From: Lewinella cohaerens DSM 23179
Lineage (GTDB): Bacteria; Bacteroidota; Bacteroidia; Chitinophagales; Saprospiraceae
DNA: 38,039 nucleotides
Direction: 5' to 3'
NCBI RefSeq assembly: GCF_000379805.1
Contig: NZ_KB903554.1
Location: 211,037 to 249,075, forward strand
Shown: positions 7,598-15,323 of the stretch, in pieces
Position numbering within the stretch: the first letter of the stretch is position 1
How the letters are laid out: each line of letters starts with the position of its first letter
The notes under the pieces: model-generated
The model's input: only the letters and a program-made list of their open reading frames with translations
Database searches by the model: none
Told to the model about the DNA's origin: nothing
Program-made: the position numbers and the translations under genes

Positions 7598-7621
7598 TAC
7601 CTTTGTTTAATGGATAACAGT
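7598..7621 (+). promoter_or_regulatory. Promoter and start region of the 7TM-HD gene, right arm of mirrored pair
   Basis: TACCTTTGT (7598-7606) fits the TAnnTTTG -7 element and is followed after three bases by ATGGATAACAGT (7610-7621), the first codons of the gene. It mirrors the pyrR arm at 7527-7552. The start codon lies within a few bases of the expected transcription start, implying leaderless translation. A good -33 TTG box is not obvious. Confidence 0.6.
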
Positions 7622-9700
7622 AAACCCAGTACCATCCAGCGATTACCCGCTGCTTTTCGCCCCCTGGCTTTCGTGCTGGTTGCTGTGGCTGTTAGTTTCT
7701 TATTCCCCGCTGATCTGCGTTTCAAATACCAATATGAGAAGCAGCAGACCTGGCGCTACGAAGACCTGGAAGCCCCCTTTGATTTTGCTATCCGCAAAAC
7801 AGAGGAGGAACTAGCAAACGAACGCCAGGAGGTTGTTCAGCATTCTGCCCCTGTCTTTGTGTTAGATGCTGATATTGCCAAAGCAAGAAAAGTAGCATTC
7901 TCCGACCAGTTTCAACAGCAACTTGAGCAGGCTAAAAAAAGTGCTCAATTTAGAGATGTCCCTCTCCATGCACAGAAATACCTCAATTATGGATTGGCAT
8001 TTCTGGATCGTATTTTTCAACGGGGCATTATCAAGCTCGATGGTAATCAGAAAAACATAGCGCAAGGCGAGGTTATCACCGTGTTGCGAGGCAACACCTA
8101 TCAGGATCAGACCCTCGAAAATGTACTCAACCTCAAGGCAGCTACCGAGCTTATCACCGACTCGCTCCCCTATAGTGGGCTTTCTGAACCAGAATTCCTA
8201 TTGCCCTTACTACAAGATCAATTACAGGCTAATATCTTCTACAGTGGCGATCGGACTCAACAAATTCTCGACGATGAGCTTGGGAAAATTGTCACCTCTC
8301 GTGGCCTTGTTCAAAAAGGGGAAGTGATTATTACCAAAAATAGTGTTATCACAGAAGAACTCTACCAGACCTTGTATTCTTTCGAACAGGAGTATCAAGA
8401 GCAGGTTATTTCCAAACGATCCATTTCTAACATTTTTTTCGGGTACCTCATCCTCACCCTGCTGGTGCTTTTCTTTCTGGCACTTTACCTCCGTAAATAT
8501 GCTCCACTCGTCTATAATCGTTTGCCGAAACTGTTATTTATCCTGATTTGGCTGGTGATCTTCAGTTACCTCGTTTACGTGATTGAAAATACCGAAGGGC
8601 TCAACAGTTACCTGATTCCTTTTTGTATTGTGCCCATTGTAGTCAAAACCTTCTACAATGAGCGATTGGCACTTTTTACCCACGTCATTATCGTATTACT
8701 TGCCGGGTTTCTTTTTTCATTGGGCTTTGAATTTGTTTTTCTTCAGATCATGGCGGGAATGGTCGTCGTTTTAAGTAGTATCAATACGCGAGATTGGTCA
8801 GGCTTTTTCTACGCTATCCTCTATATTTTCCTCACCTATTCGATTGGCTATTTGGGGTTGGCACTTATCCGGGAAAACAGCCTCAGTGCGATTGATTGGT
8901 CCATTTACACTTGGCTATTCCTCAATGCGTTTTTGACCCTCCTCTCTTACCCTTTGATTCCGTTACTAGAACGCGTTTTTGGCTTCGTCTCACCAATCAC
9001 CCTGGTGGAGTTGATGGATATGAACCAGCCTCTTTTGAGAGACCTGGCCCTCAAAGCACCAGGAACTTTACAGCATTCGCTACAAGTTGGCAACCTTGCT
9101 GAAACTGCTGCCCGCCGTATTGGCGCAGACCCCCTGCTGGTAAAAGTAGCCGCTTTGTACCACGATATTGGTAAAATCAAAAACCCGGAATACTTTATTG
9201 AAAACCAATCGGGCCGTAATCCTCATGAAGGAAAAACGCCGTTGGAAAGTGCCGGAATCATTATTGAGCATGTCATTGAAGGTGTCAGGATGGCTAAAAA
9301 AGCTGGATTGCCTCCACTGTTAATTGATTTCATCCGAACCCATCACGGAGATACCCGTACTGAATATTTTTACCGAAAACATCTTGAGGATGACGAGCAA
9401 GAAAACGGACAGGACGAGGAAGAACAGTTCCACTATCCTGGCCCAAAGCCGCGTAGTAAGGAGGAAGCTATCTTAATGATTGCCGACTCGATTGAAGCGG
9501 CCTGCAAAAGCTTGAAAGACCCCACGGAAGAAGAACTCTATAATTTGATTGACAAAATCATCGAAGGGAAACAAAAAAAAGGTCAACTTAAAGATGCGGT
9601 GATCAGTTTCCGAGAACTGGAGCAATGCCGCATGGTTTTCCGCCAGATCATGAAGAGTGTTTACCATGTGAGGGTCGCGTATCCGGAGGAAGAGGAATAG
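7610..9700 (+). CDS. 7TM-HD family cyclic-dinucleotide phosphodiesterase (PgpH-like)
   Basis: The 696-residue membrane protein has a first membrane segment (LAFVLVAVAVSFLFP, about 17-33), a long extracytoplasmic 7TMR-HDED domain to about 270, then seven membrane segments between about 272 and 480 and a cytoplasmic HD domain. The HD residues are present: LQHSLQVGNLAE, AALYHDIGKIKNPEYF, HVIEG, IRTHHGD and MIADSIEAA. PgpH of Listeria, with this architecture, hydrolyses c-di-AMP to pApA, so the same reaction is the likely role; this is inferred from the family. The C-terminal stretch after the HD core holds an acidic insert (DDEQENGQDEEEQ). It is divergently paired with pyrR-pyrB. Start chosen at ATG 7610, next to a promoter match. 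Confidence 0.9.
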   Translation: MDNSKPSTIQRLPAAFRPLAFVLVAVAVSFLFPADLRFKYQYEKQQTWRYEDLEAPFDFAIRKTEEELANERQEVVQHSAPVFVLDADIAKARKVAFSDQFQQQLEQAKKSAQFRDVPLHAQKYLNYGLAFLDRIFQRGIIKLDGNQKNIAQGEVITVLRGNTYQDQTLENVLNLKAATELITDSLPYSGLSEPEFLLPLLQDQLQANIFYSGDRTQQILDDELGKIVTSRGLVQKGEVIITKNSVITEELYQTLYSFEQEYQEQVISKRSISNIFFGYLILTLLVLFFLALYLRKYAPLVYNRLPKLLFILIWLVIFSYLVYVIENTEGLNSYLIPFCIVPIVVKTFYNERLALFTHVIIVLLAGFLFSLGFEFVFLQIMAGMVVVLSSINTRDWSGFFYAILYIFLTYSIGYLGLALIRENSLSAIDWSIYTWLFLNAFLTLLSYPLIPLLERVFGFVSPITLVELMDMNQPLLRDLALKAPGTLQHSLQVGNLAETAARRIGADPLLVKVAALYHDIGKIKNPEYFIENQSGRNPHEGKTPLESAGIIIEHVIEGVRMAKKAGLPPLLIDFIRTHHGDTRTEYFYRKHLEDDEQENGQDEEEQFHYPGPKPRSKEEAILMIADSIEAACKSLKDPTEEELYNLIDKIIEGKQKKGQLKDAVISFRELEQCRMVFRQIMKSVYHVRVAYPEEEE

Positions 9701-10207
9701 GTTGGATGGTTGATGGTTGATGGTTTTGGACACACTTTTAGGTAAACCTATATTTATAAGGTAAGGCTAGAATAATTGAAGGTCTCCCCAAAGGTATCTC
9801 GGAGAGATGCCCTATTGGTAGAAAACAATGATAGCGTATCAAATCGACCTCAGATGAGGTCGCACCTTAGGTGGCCTGTTTGTCATGGCCCGATGTGTAG
9901 GCCAGCAGGCCGGAACACGCCGCATCCCGATCCATCGGGAGAGGAAGACAAGGGATGGGTAGGAGCGGTAGCGACAGACAGCCCGGTGCCTTCTCCCGAC
10001 TGCATCAGTCGGGAGAAGGCATGGCCCATAAAACGCCTACTCCCTTCCAAATTTACGGCATACGATCACCCTACCCTCTTTGTAGGGGCAGTTACGGCAA
10101 TCATTGCCACAACAATAACCTCGTTGTTTAAGGAAATAGGCTGTCAAGACCATTAATCCGTTCTCCAGATAATAATCACGGCCTTCCACTAATGCAGACA
10201 TAGGGAC
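9701..10207. repeat. Gene-free region dense in palindromes
   Basis: About 500 bases without a convincing gene. It opens with tandem TTGATGG-like units (9703-9727). Hairpins follow: GGTATCTC-GGA-GAGATGCC (9793-9811, one wobble), CGACCTCA-GA-TGAGGTCG (9845-9862), CACC-TTA-GGTG (9863-9873), GGCC-AGCA-GGCC (9900-9911), TCCCGAT-CC-ATCGGGA (9925-9940) and a perfect 16-bp stem with a CAT loop (9987-10021). The middle is visibly GC-richer than the flanks. The 126-residue open frame across it (9776-10156) is Pro/Arg/Ser-rich and has no family features. It could be a dispersed intergenic repeat or a structured RNA. Confidence 0.6.
9987..10021. repeat. Perfect 16-bp inverted repeat with 3-base loop
   Basis: TGCCTTCTCCCGACTG (9987-10002) and CAGTCGGGAGAAGGCA (10006-10021) are perfect complements around CAT. 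No T-run follows on either strand, so a simple intrinsic terminator is not indicated. The CTCCCGA/TCGGGAG core recurs in other palindromes of the window (9925-9940, 13974-14026). Confidence 0.75.
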
Positions 10208-10759
10208 TTAAGCCAATGATGCTGGGTACTGCTGACGAAACCAAGCGTACGCGCCAAAGATCACTCCGCAGTAAAACAAATCACCTGCTACGGTACTCCA
10301 GAAGAAGGGGATACCTGCTACGATGGCGGCAACAAAGCCGGTAAAATCCTTGGTATACAAAGGAGAAACCTGCCAGGAGGCTGCATTTGTGAGCAGGAAG
10401 AAAACAACAGAAGCTGTGAGGCTGGCCTTGATGACATTGCCTGTCTTGACACGGCCTCTAAGCCACCAGCCAATGCCCATAATCATTGCAAATGCGATGT
10501 ATACAAAAGGACTGATCTTCCAGACAAAGCTATTGTAATAATCAGCGTAGATGATATTATTGATAAAGAGGTCGCTGAGGTAAAGGGCAACCACAGGGAT
10601 CAATAAAGCCTGCCATTTATCCTTAAGTTGTGAAGCACCAAAAAGCGCAACTGCACCTAAGGCCGTAAAATTAGGATAGTGAGGGATAATCCGGCTGAGA
10701 ACAGCAAAGAGGACTAATACGATGGCCAGAATTAAACTTTTGGAGGGCTGATTATTCAT
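10208..10759 (-). CDS. DUF6580-type multispanning membrane protein
   Basis: The likely start is ATG 10757-10759 (MNNQPSKSLILAIVLVLFAV), giving 183 residues; the longer frame to 10891 runs through the promoter and into the divergent gene. Five or so membrane segments are visible (LILAIVLVLFAVLSRIIPHY, LLIPVVALYLSDLFI, FVYIAFAMIMGIGWWL, ASLTASVVFFLLTNAASW, FFWSTVAGDLFYCGVIFGA). The RIIPHYPNFTALGAVALFGA opening and LLIPVVALYLSDLFIN are typical of the DUF6580 family, which looks like a substrate-binding component of a transporter but has no proven substrate. It is divergent from an iron-receptor-like lipoprotein, which may hint at a shared role. Confidence 0.75.
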   Translation of the reverse strand: MNNQPSKSLILAIVLVLFAVLSRIIPHYPNFTALGAVALFGASQLKDKWQALLIPVVALYLSDLFINNIIYADYYNSFVWKISPFVYIAFAMIMGIGWWLRGRVKTGNVIKASLTASVVFFLLTNAASWQVSPLYTKDFTGFVAAIVAGIPFFWSTVAGDLFYCGVIFGAYAWFRQQYPASLA

Positions 10760-10786
10760 AATACTAAAATACAAAATGGTTCGCTG

Positions 10787-10794
10787 CAAAGATA
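10787..10794 (-). promoter_or_regulatory. Candidate -7 promoter element of the DUF6580 gene
   Basis: On the minus strand this reads TATCTTTG, a full match to the Bacteroidota TAnnTTTG element, 27 bases before the chosen ATG at 10759. It supports the shorter start of the gene, since the longer one would begin upstream of the promoter. No clear -33 TTG box is visible. Confidence 0.45.
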
Positions 10795-10898
10795 TGAAAA
10801 GTTTACCTTTGCCCATCGCAAAAAAATGATTCTCTGCTATTCTTTGATAGTCAGAGAAGGAGAAAATTTTAAATGCCCTTCGATACATCATGGATGCT

Positions 10899-11942
10899 AT
10901 GAAAAATATTCTTGCCTTTTTACTTATTTACTGTTTAGTTTCTGCGTGCAAGCCAGATACGACTACCAGTACTCCTCCAGCAGCAGCAAGCAGTAACCCT
11001 GAGAATATTGCTTTATTGTCTCACCGTTACCTGGTACAGGATCAACAATTGTTGACGACCTTTCGTACCAGAGCCAACAAAGGGGTAGATGTTTATATCT
11101 ATGAAGGCAAAGACGTGGTGGAGTTGGCTAAAAAAGGCCCACTTAAAGGTGACCTTGTCATTTTAGAGGACCTCTACCAAGCTCACCAGCTGAAAAAGGC
11201 AGGCGTAATTTCGCCTTATAATGCGGGCACCTTTGGTGATTATGTTCCTTCTCGCTATGTGGATAACGAAGGTTATTGGGCAGGAGTGAGCCGGTGGACG
11301 ATGAGTTTTGTTTATCGTCCTGATAAGGTAGACTTGCTCCAAATGCGTAAATATGGAGGCATCCTTGATCCTCGCTACAAGGGTCGGGTTGCGATGGCTC
11401 ATCCGGATAGTAGTGGCCTTATTAGTATGGTGGCCAGTATGATAGCGGCTCATGGAGAAGAACCCGCACGTATTTATCTGGAGACCCTGAAACAAAACCT
11501 CAACCACGCTCCTAAGGGCAGTGATTGGGAAGCCATTTCCTCCGTACTCAGAGGAGATGCCGACATTGCTTTTATCAATGGTTCAGAATTTCTTCGCTAC
11601 CAGCATTCCGGCAATCCGGAGATGTTCAAATCACTGGCGGCTTTAGAGATGGAGATTCCTACTGACAATGATGAAAACAATTATTACAACATCACGCCTA
11701 TCTGCATCTTAAACAATGCTCCTTATCGAAATTATGCCATCAACCTCGTAGAGTTTCTCACGATTGAAGAAAACCAAGGTATGTTTGCCGAAGCCGTTTT
11801 TGAGCATCCTGTTAATGTTTTCTCGCCATCTGGAGAATTACTGAACAATACTTTCAATCTCCCTCAAGGAAAGATAAGTGCAGAAATGACAGAAAATCAA
11901 CTAGATAAGGCCGAGCAATTGGTTCACCAAATCTTCCGCTAA
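10899..11942 (+). CDS. Extracellular solute-binding lipoprotein, ferric-iron-binding-protein type
   Basis: About 347 residues from MKNILAFLLIYCLVSACKPD, a lipoprotein signal with lipobox LVSAC, followed by a Ser/Thr/Pro/Ala-rich linker. ATG at 10890 would add three residues. The rest fits the FutA/FbpA group of type II periplasmic binding proteins: LLTTFRTRANKGVDVYIYEG, GDLVILEDLYQAHQLKKAGV, YVDNEGYWAGVSRWTMSFVY, YKGRVAMAHPDSSGLISMVA, NNYYNITPICILNNAPYRNY and AINLVEFLTIEENQGMFAE. The tandem YY lies where FbpA-type proteins bind Fe(III) with two tyrosines. The permease and ATPase genes usual for an ABC uptake system are not in the window. Iron as ligand is inference. Confidence 0.8.
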   Translation: MKNILAFLLIYCLVSACKPDTTTSTPPAAASSNPENIALLSHRYLVQDQQLLTTFRTRANKGVDVYIYEGKDVVELAKKGPLKGDLVILEDLYQAHQLKKAGVISPYNAGTFGDYVPSRYVDNEGYWAGVSRWTMSFVYRPDKVDLLQMRKYGGILDPRYKGRVAMAHPDSSGLISMVASMIAAHGEEPARIYLETLKQNLNHAPKGSDWEAISSVLRGDADIAFINGSEFLRYQHSGNPEMFKSLAALEMEIPTDNDENNYYNITPICILNNAPYRNYAINLVEFLTIEENQGMFAEAVFEHPVNVFSPSGELLNNTFNLPQGKISAEMTENQLDKAEQLVHQIFR

Positions 11943-12022
11943 CTTTTTTTCATCGTCTCCACCCGGGAAGACGTATTAAAAAGCATTTTTAAACGTTAAG
12001 GTAAAAACGCAACACAATATAT

Positions 12023-13888
12023 ATGGGCTTTAAAAGACTACTCTACACTTCACTTGTTGTTCTTTTTTGTTCTTCTCTGCTCTCTGCACAGGCCAATTAT
12101 TGGCAACAAGCTGTAAAGTATAATATGGACATCGACTTTGATGTAAACAAGCATCAATTCACGGGCGATCAAACCATTATTTATACGAACAACTCACCAG
12201 ACACGTTGAATCGCGTTTTTTACCACCTCTACTTCAACGCTTTCCAGCCTAATAGCATGATGGATATCCGCTCTCGTACCATTCGGGATGCAGATTCTCG
12301 GGTAGCAGACCGTATCCAAGGACTAAAACCTGATGAAATTGGCTATCACGAGGTAGAAATGCTCACCCAGGATGGTAATGCTACTACGTTTACCGTTGCA
12401 GAAACTATCCTCGAGGTTGACCTTCCCAACCCGATCCTTCCAGGAGCGAGTACCGAATTGAAGATGAAATTCAATGCTCAGGTACCGGTACAAATTCGCC
12501 GCTCAGGGCGCGACAACCGCGAAGGCATCTCCTACTCTATGGCTCAGTGGTACCCCAAGCTAGCAGAATATGACTACCAGGGCTGGCATGCCAACCCATA
12601 CGTTGGTCGCGAGTTCCACGGTATCTGGGGTGACTTTGATGTAAACATTACCATCGACAAAGACTACCTTATCGGTGGTACCGGTTATTTGCAAAACAAA
12701 GAAGAAATTGGCGGCGCTTATAATAACGGCACTGCTGGTACCGCAACCGGCAAAACCCGTACCTACCGTTTTTCAGCACCAATGGTTCACGATTTCATGT
12801 GGGCTGCTGACCCTGATTACAAGCACACTACCCTTACCCGTGCTGATGGTACTGTACTCCACTTCTATTACCAAGAAGGCGATGCCACGACGACTAACTG
12901 GGAGCTTCTTCCTGGAATTATGGACAAAGCTTTCGACTTCATCAACGCTAACTACGGGTATTACCCTTATAAGAAATATTCGTTCATTCAAGGTGGTGAC
13001 GGCGGTATGGAGTACCCAATGGGTACCCTTATTACCGGTGAGCGGAGCCTCAATAGCCTGGTAGGTGTATCGGTACACGAGTTGATGCACTCTTGGTATC
13101 AAATGGTACTCGCCACCAACGAAAGCCTCTATGCATGGATGGACGAAGGATTTACGAGTTACGCCTCCGCTGAGGTAATGAATCACCTCCGTCGGGAAGG
13201 ACTCATCCAGGGAGATGCCGTAGCTGATCCTCATTTGAATGATGTAACCGGCTTTATCAATTTTGTAAAATCCGGGATGGACGAACAGCTTAGTATTCAT
13301 GCTGACCACTTTTCTACCAATGCCGCTTACGGCGTGGGTTCTTATGTAAAAGGGTCTTTGTTTTTGTACCAACTGCAATACATTTTAGGTCAAGAAACCT
13401 TTAAGGCAGGTTTTCTCCGGTACTTTAACACTTGGAAATTCAAACACCCCAACCCTAACGATGTAATTCGGGTTATGGAAAAGGAATCAGGCATGGAGTT
13501 GGACTGGTTCAAAGAGTACTTTGTATACACTACCCGTCTGCCTGACTATGCTGTCGAGGGAGCCGACGAAGGGAGCAAGAAAAAGACATCCGTCGTCCGT
13601 TTAAAGAATTTAGGCACCATGCCTATGCCCGTTGATGTAACGGTAACCATGAGCAATGGTGACGAGGTGCTTTACACTATTCCCCTAGGCATTATGCGTG
13701 GTGCCAAGCAAGCAGAAGGTGGAAAAACCTATAATGTTGCTCCCGACTGGCCTTGGACCAACCCAACTTACGAATTGACCTTGGATATTGCTTTCAAAAA
13801 TATCCGCTCAATCGAAGTGGACGCAAGTGGACGGATGTTGGATACCGACCGTTCTAATAATACATGGCAGCCGTCTGACAACAAGTAA
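12023..13888 (+). CDS. Exported M1-family metallopeptidase
   Basis: The 621-residue protein starts with a signal peptide (MGFKRLLYTSLVVLFCSSLL, ending SAQA). The N-terminal beta domain includes VNKHQFTGDQTIIYTNNSPD. The catalytic domain has GGDGGMEYPMGTLITG in place of the GAMEN substrate loop, then SVHELMHSWYQMVLATNESL, the HExxH zinc motif, and WMDEGFTSYASAEVMN, which supplies the third zinc ligand glutamate, 18 residues after the motif. Thus the enzyme should be active as a zinc aminopeptidase or related exopeptidase outside the cytoplasm. No type IX sorting domain is seen at the C-terminus. It stands alone; three long hairpins follow it. Confidence 0.92.
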   Translation: MGFKRLLYTSLVVLFCSSLLSAQANYWQQAVKYNMDIDFDVNKHQFTGDQTIIYTNNSPDTLNRVFYHLYFNAFQPNSMMDIRSRTIRDADSRVADRIQGLKPDEIGYHEVEMLTQDGNATTFTVAETILEVDLPNPILPGASTELKMKFNAQVPVQIRRSGRDNREGISYSMAQWYPKLAEYDYQGWHANPYVGREFHGIWGDFDVNITIDKDYLIGGTGYLQNKEEIGGAYNNGTAGTATGKTRTYRFSAPMVHDFMWAADPDYKHTTLTRADGTVLHFYYQEGDATTTNWELLPGIMDKAFDFINANYGYYPYKKYSFIQGGDGGMEYPMGTLITGERSLNSLVGVSVHELMHSWYQMVLATNESLYAWMDEGFTSYASAEVMNHLRREGLIQGDAVADPHLNDVTGFINFVKSGMDEQLSIHADHFSTNAAYGVGSYVKGSLFLYQLQYILGQETFKAGFLRYFNTWKFKHPNPNDVIRVMEKESGMELDWFKEYFVYTTRLPDYAVEGADEGSKKKTSVVRLKNLGTMPMPVDVTVTMSNGDEVLYTIPLGIMRGAKQAEGGKTYNVAPDWPWTNPTYELTLDIAFKNIRSIEVDASGRMLDTDRSNNTWQPSDNK

Positions 13889-13921
13889 CAACACTGCGTA
13901 ACCCTTGCACCTCCCAAAAGC

Positions 13922-13975
13922 TATACCGATCTTAAAGCAGTTTGGGCCTTTGCTCTAACTACTTTGATCGGTATA
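13922..13975. repeat. Long imperfect hairpin 1 downstream of the M1 peptidase
   Basis: TATACCGATC (13922-13931) and GATCGGTATA (13966-13975) are perfect complements. Inside, AAAG, AGTT and GGGC on the left pair with GCTC, AACT and CTTT on the right, separated by single-base mismatches, so almost the whole 54 bases fold on themselves. It could serve as a transcription terminator or RNA stability element of the upstream gene. Confidence 0.7.
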
Positions 13976-14026
13976 TCCCGACTTATTTTTTTGTGCTTGT
14001 GCCCAAAAAAGTTCCTTGTCGGGATA
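13974..14026. repeat. Long hairpin 2, overlapping hairpin 1 by two bases
   Basis: TATCCCGAC (13974-13982) pairs with GTCGGGATA (14018-14026). A second inner stem TTTTTTG/CAAAAAA (about 13986-14010) stacks inside it. It begins on the last two bases of hairpin 1, so the two cannot fully form at once. Confidence 0.65.
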
Positions 14027-14033
14027 GTTAAGA

Positions 14034-14078
14034 GAGAAGGATAATTATTGGTTCATTGTACTACTGATTATCCTTCTC
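14034..14078. repeat. Hairpin 3 upstream of the glycosyltransferase operon
   Basis: GAGAAGGATAAT (14034-14045) and ATTATCCTTCTC (14067-14078) are perfect 12-base complements around a 21-base loop. It ends 33 bases before the start codon at 14112, so it may lie in the leader of that operon or act as a DNA operator for it. Confidence 0.7.
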
Positions 14079-14111
14079 AATATCTAAGCAACTATCGTAC
14101 AAAGCCAACGC

Positions 14112-15323
14112 ATGAAGATTCTACTACTCTGCAAAAAATTTCCTTATCCGCTTAAAGACGGAGAATCTATTGCGGTGCATACGCTTAGTCGTGCGCTTAG
14201 TGAATTGGGCTGTGAAGTCAGCCTTCTGGCGATGAATACCAGCAAGCATTTTTTCAAAGCCAGTACTTATCCACCTGAAGCCAGCCACTTCAAAACCATT
14301 AGAACTGTTGGCGTTGATAATCGGCTGAAACCCGCTGCTGCTTTTCTCAATTTATTTTCAGAGGAATCTTATCATATTTCCCGTTTTGTTTCTCCAGCTT
14401 TTTCTCAAATATTGTCTGAGATGCTGAAGATGGAAAACTATGACATTGTTCAGTTGGAAACCTTGTATCTGGCACCCTACATTCCTACGATCAGGGCCAA
14501 ATCGCAAGCGCTTGTAAGTATGCGGGCTCATAATGTAGAACACGAAATATGGGAACGCATCACCAGCCATACCAACAATGGCCTCAAGCGATGGTACTTG
14601 CGGCACCTTACCAAAAAGTTAAGGCGTTTTGAGACGCAAGCCTTACGCGATTACGACATTTTGCTTCCTATTACAGAAAGAGATTTGCGGTATTTCCGCA
14701 ACTTGGGATGTGAAACACCAGCAGTGGTAACCCCCATCGGTATTTCTGTTGAGCAATTTGGCGAAACAGGACCTCTGAGTAACCAAAACCCTAGCATATC
14801 TTTCATTGGCAGCCTTGACTGGATGCCCAATCTGGAAGGCCTTGAATGGTTTATTCAGCGGGTATGGCCTTTGGTGCAGAAAGAGTTTCCTCAGTTAGAA
14901 CTCCATATTGCTGGTAGGAATACACCAAAATCACTGCTACAGCTGAAAAAGAAAAATATCATTGTTCACGGAGAGGTACCCGACTCTGCTACCTTTATTA
15001 ACCAACACCCCATGATGATCGTACCTTTACTTTCTGGTAGTGGAATGCGGGCAAAAATTCTAGAGGGGATGGCACTTGGAAAAGTCGTTATCTCTACGAG
15101 TATTGGCTTGGAAGGTATCACTGCTACCCACCAGGAAGATGTTCTTGTTTCGAATACTCCTGATCAATATGTTGAAAGCTTACGCTACGCCCTGGGGACT
15201 GATCAGCGCTTAACCGATATAGGGCAACAAGCCCAGCGTTTTGTTTGCGAAGAATATGAAAGCCTTCATATTGCCAGGCGGGTAATGGAAGCTTATACCA
15301 ATCACTTGGTGGAGATTGTTTGA
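14112..15323 (+). CDS. Glycosyltransferase family 4 (GT-B fold)
   Basis: The 403-residue protein begins KILLLCKKFPYPLKDGESIA, the N-terminal Rossmann strand and glycine-containing loop of GT-B enzymes, and includes RALSELGCEVSLLAM. The C-terminal donor-binding domain contains SISFIGSLDWMPNLEGLEWF, FPQLELHIAGR, IIVHGEVPD and the signature MIVPLLSGSGMRAKILEGMA followed by LGKVVISTSIGLEGI; the E of the EX7E motif sits in KILEGMALGK. It transfers a sugar from a nucleotide donor, probably in surface polysaccharide synthesis; the sugar is unknown. It overlaps the next gene in a TGATG junction at 15321-15325, so translation is coupled. Confidence 0.9.
   Translation: MKILLLCKKFPYPLKDGESIAVHTLSRALSELGCEVSLLAMNTSKHFFKASTYPPEASHFKTIRTVGVDNRLKPAAAFLNLFSEESYHISRFVSPAFSQILSEMLKMENYDIVQLETLYLAPYIPTIRAKSQALVSMRAHNVEHEIWERITSHTNNGLKRWYLRHLTKKLRRFETQALRDYDILLPITERDLRYFRNLGCETPAVVTPIGISVEQFGETGPLSNQNPSISFIGSLDWMPNLEGLEWFIQRVWPLVQKEFPQLELHIAGRNTPKSLLQLKKKNIIVHGEVPDSATFINQHPMMIVPLLSGSGMRAKILEGMALGKVVISTSIGLEGITATHQEDVLVSNTPDQYVESLRYALGTDQRLTDIGQQAQRFVCEEYESLHIARRVMEAYTNHLVEIV

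Noticed and set aside
9776-10156. 126-residue open frame in the gene-free region
   Set aside because: It runs straight through six palindromes, is Pro/Arg/Ser/Gly-rich with no domain or signal, and ends in a different composition from its start; I read it as an open frame over a GC-rich repeat, not a gene.
10760-10891. 44-residue N-terminal extension of the DUF6580 protein
   Set aside because: It runs across a TAnnTTTG promoter match and overlaps the divergent gene's start; MNNQPSKS at 10759 is the natural start of the family.
12773-13378. 201-residue minus-strand open frame
   Set aside because: It is antisense to the catalytic domain of the M1 peptidase, whose zinc motif and codons are well conserved; a shadow frame.
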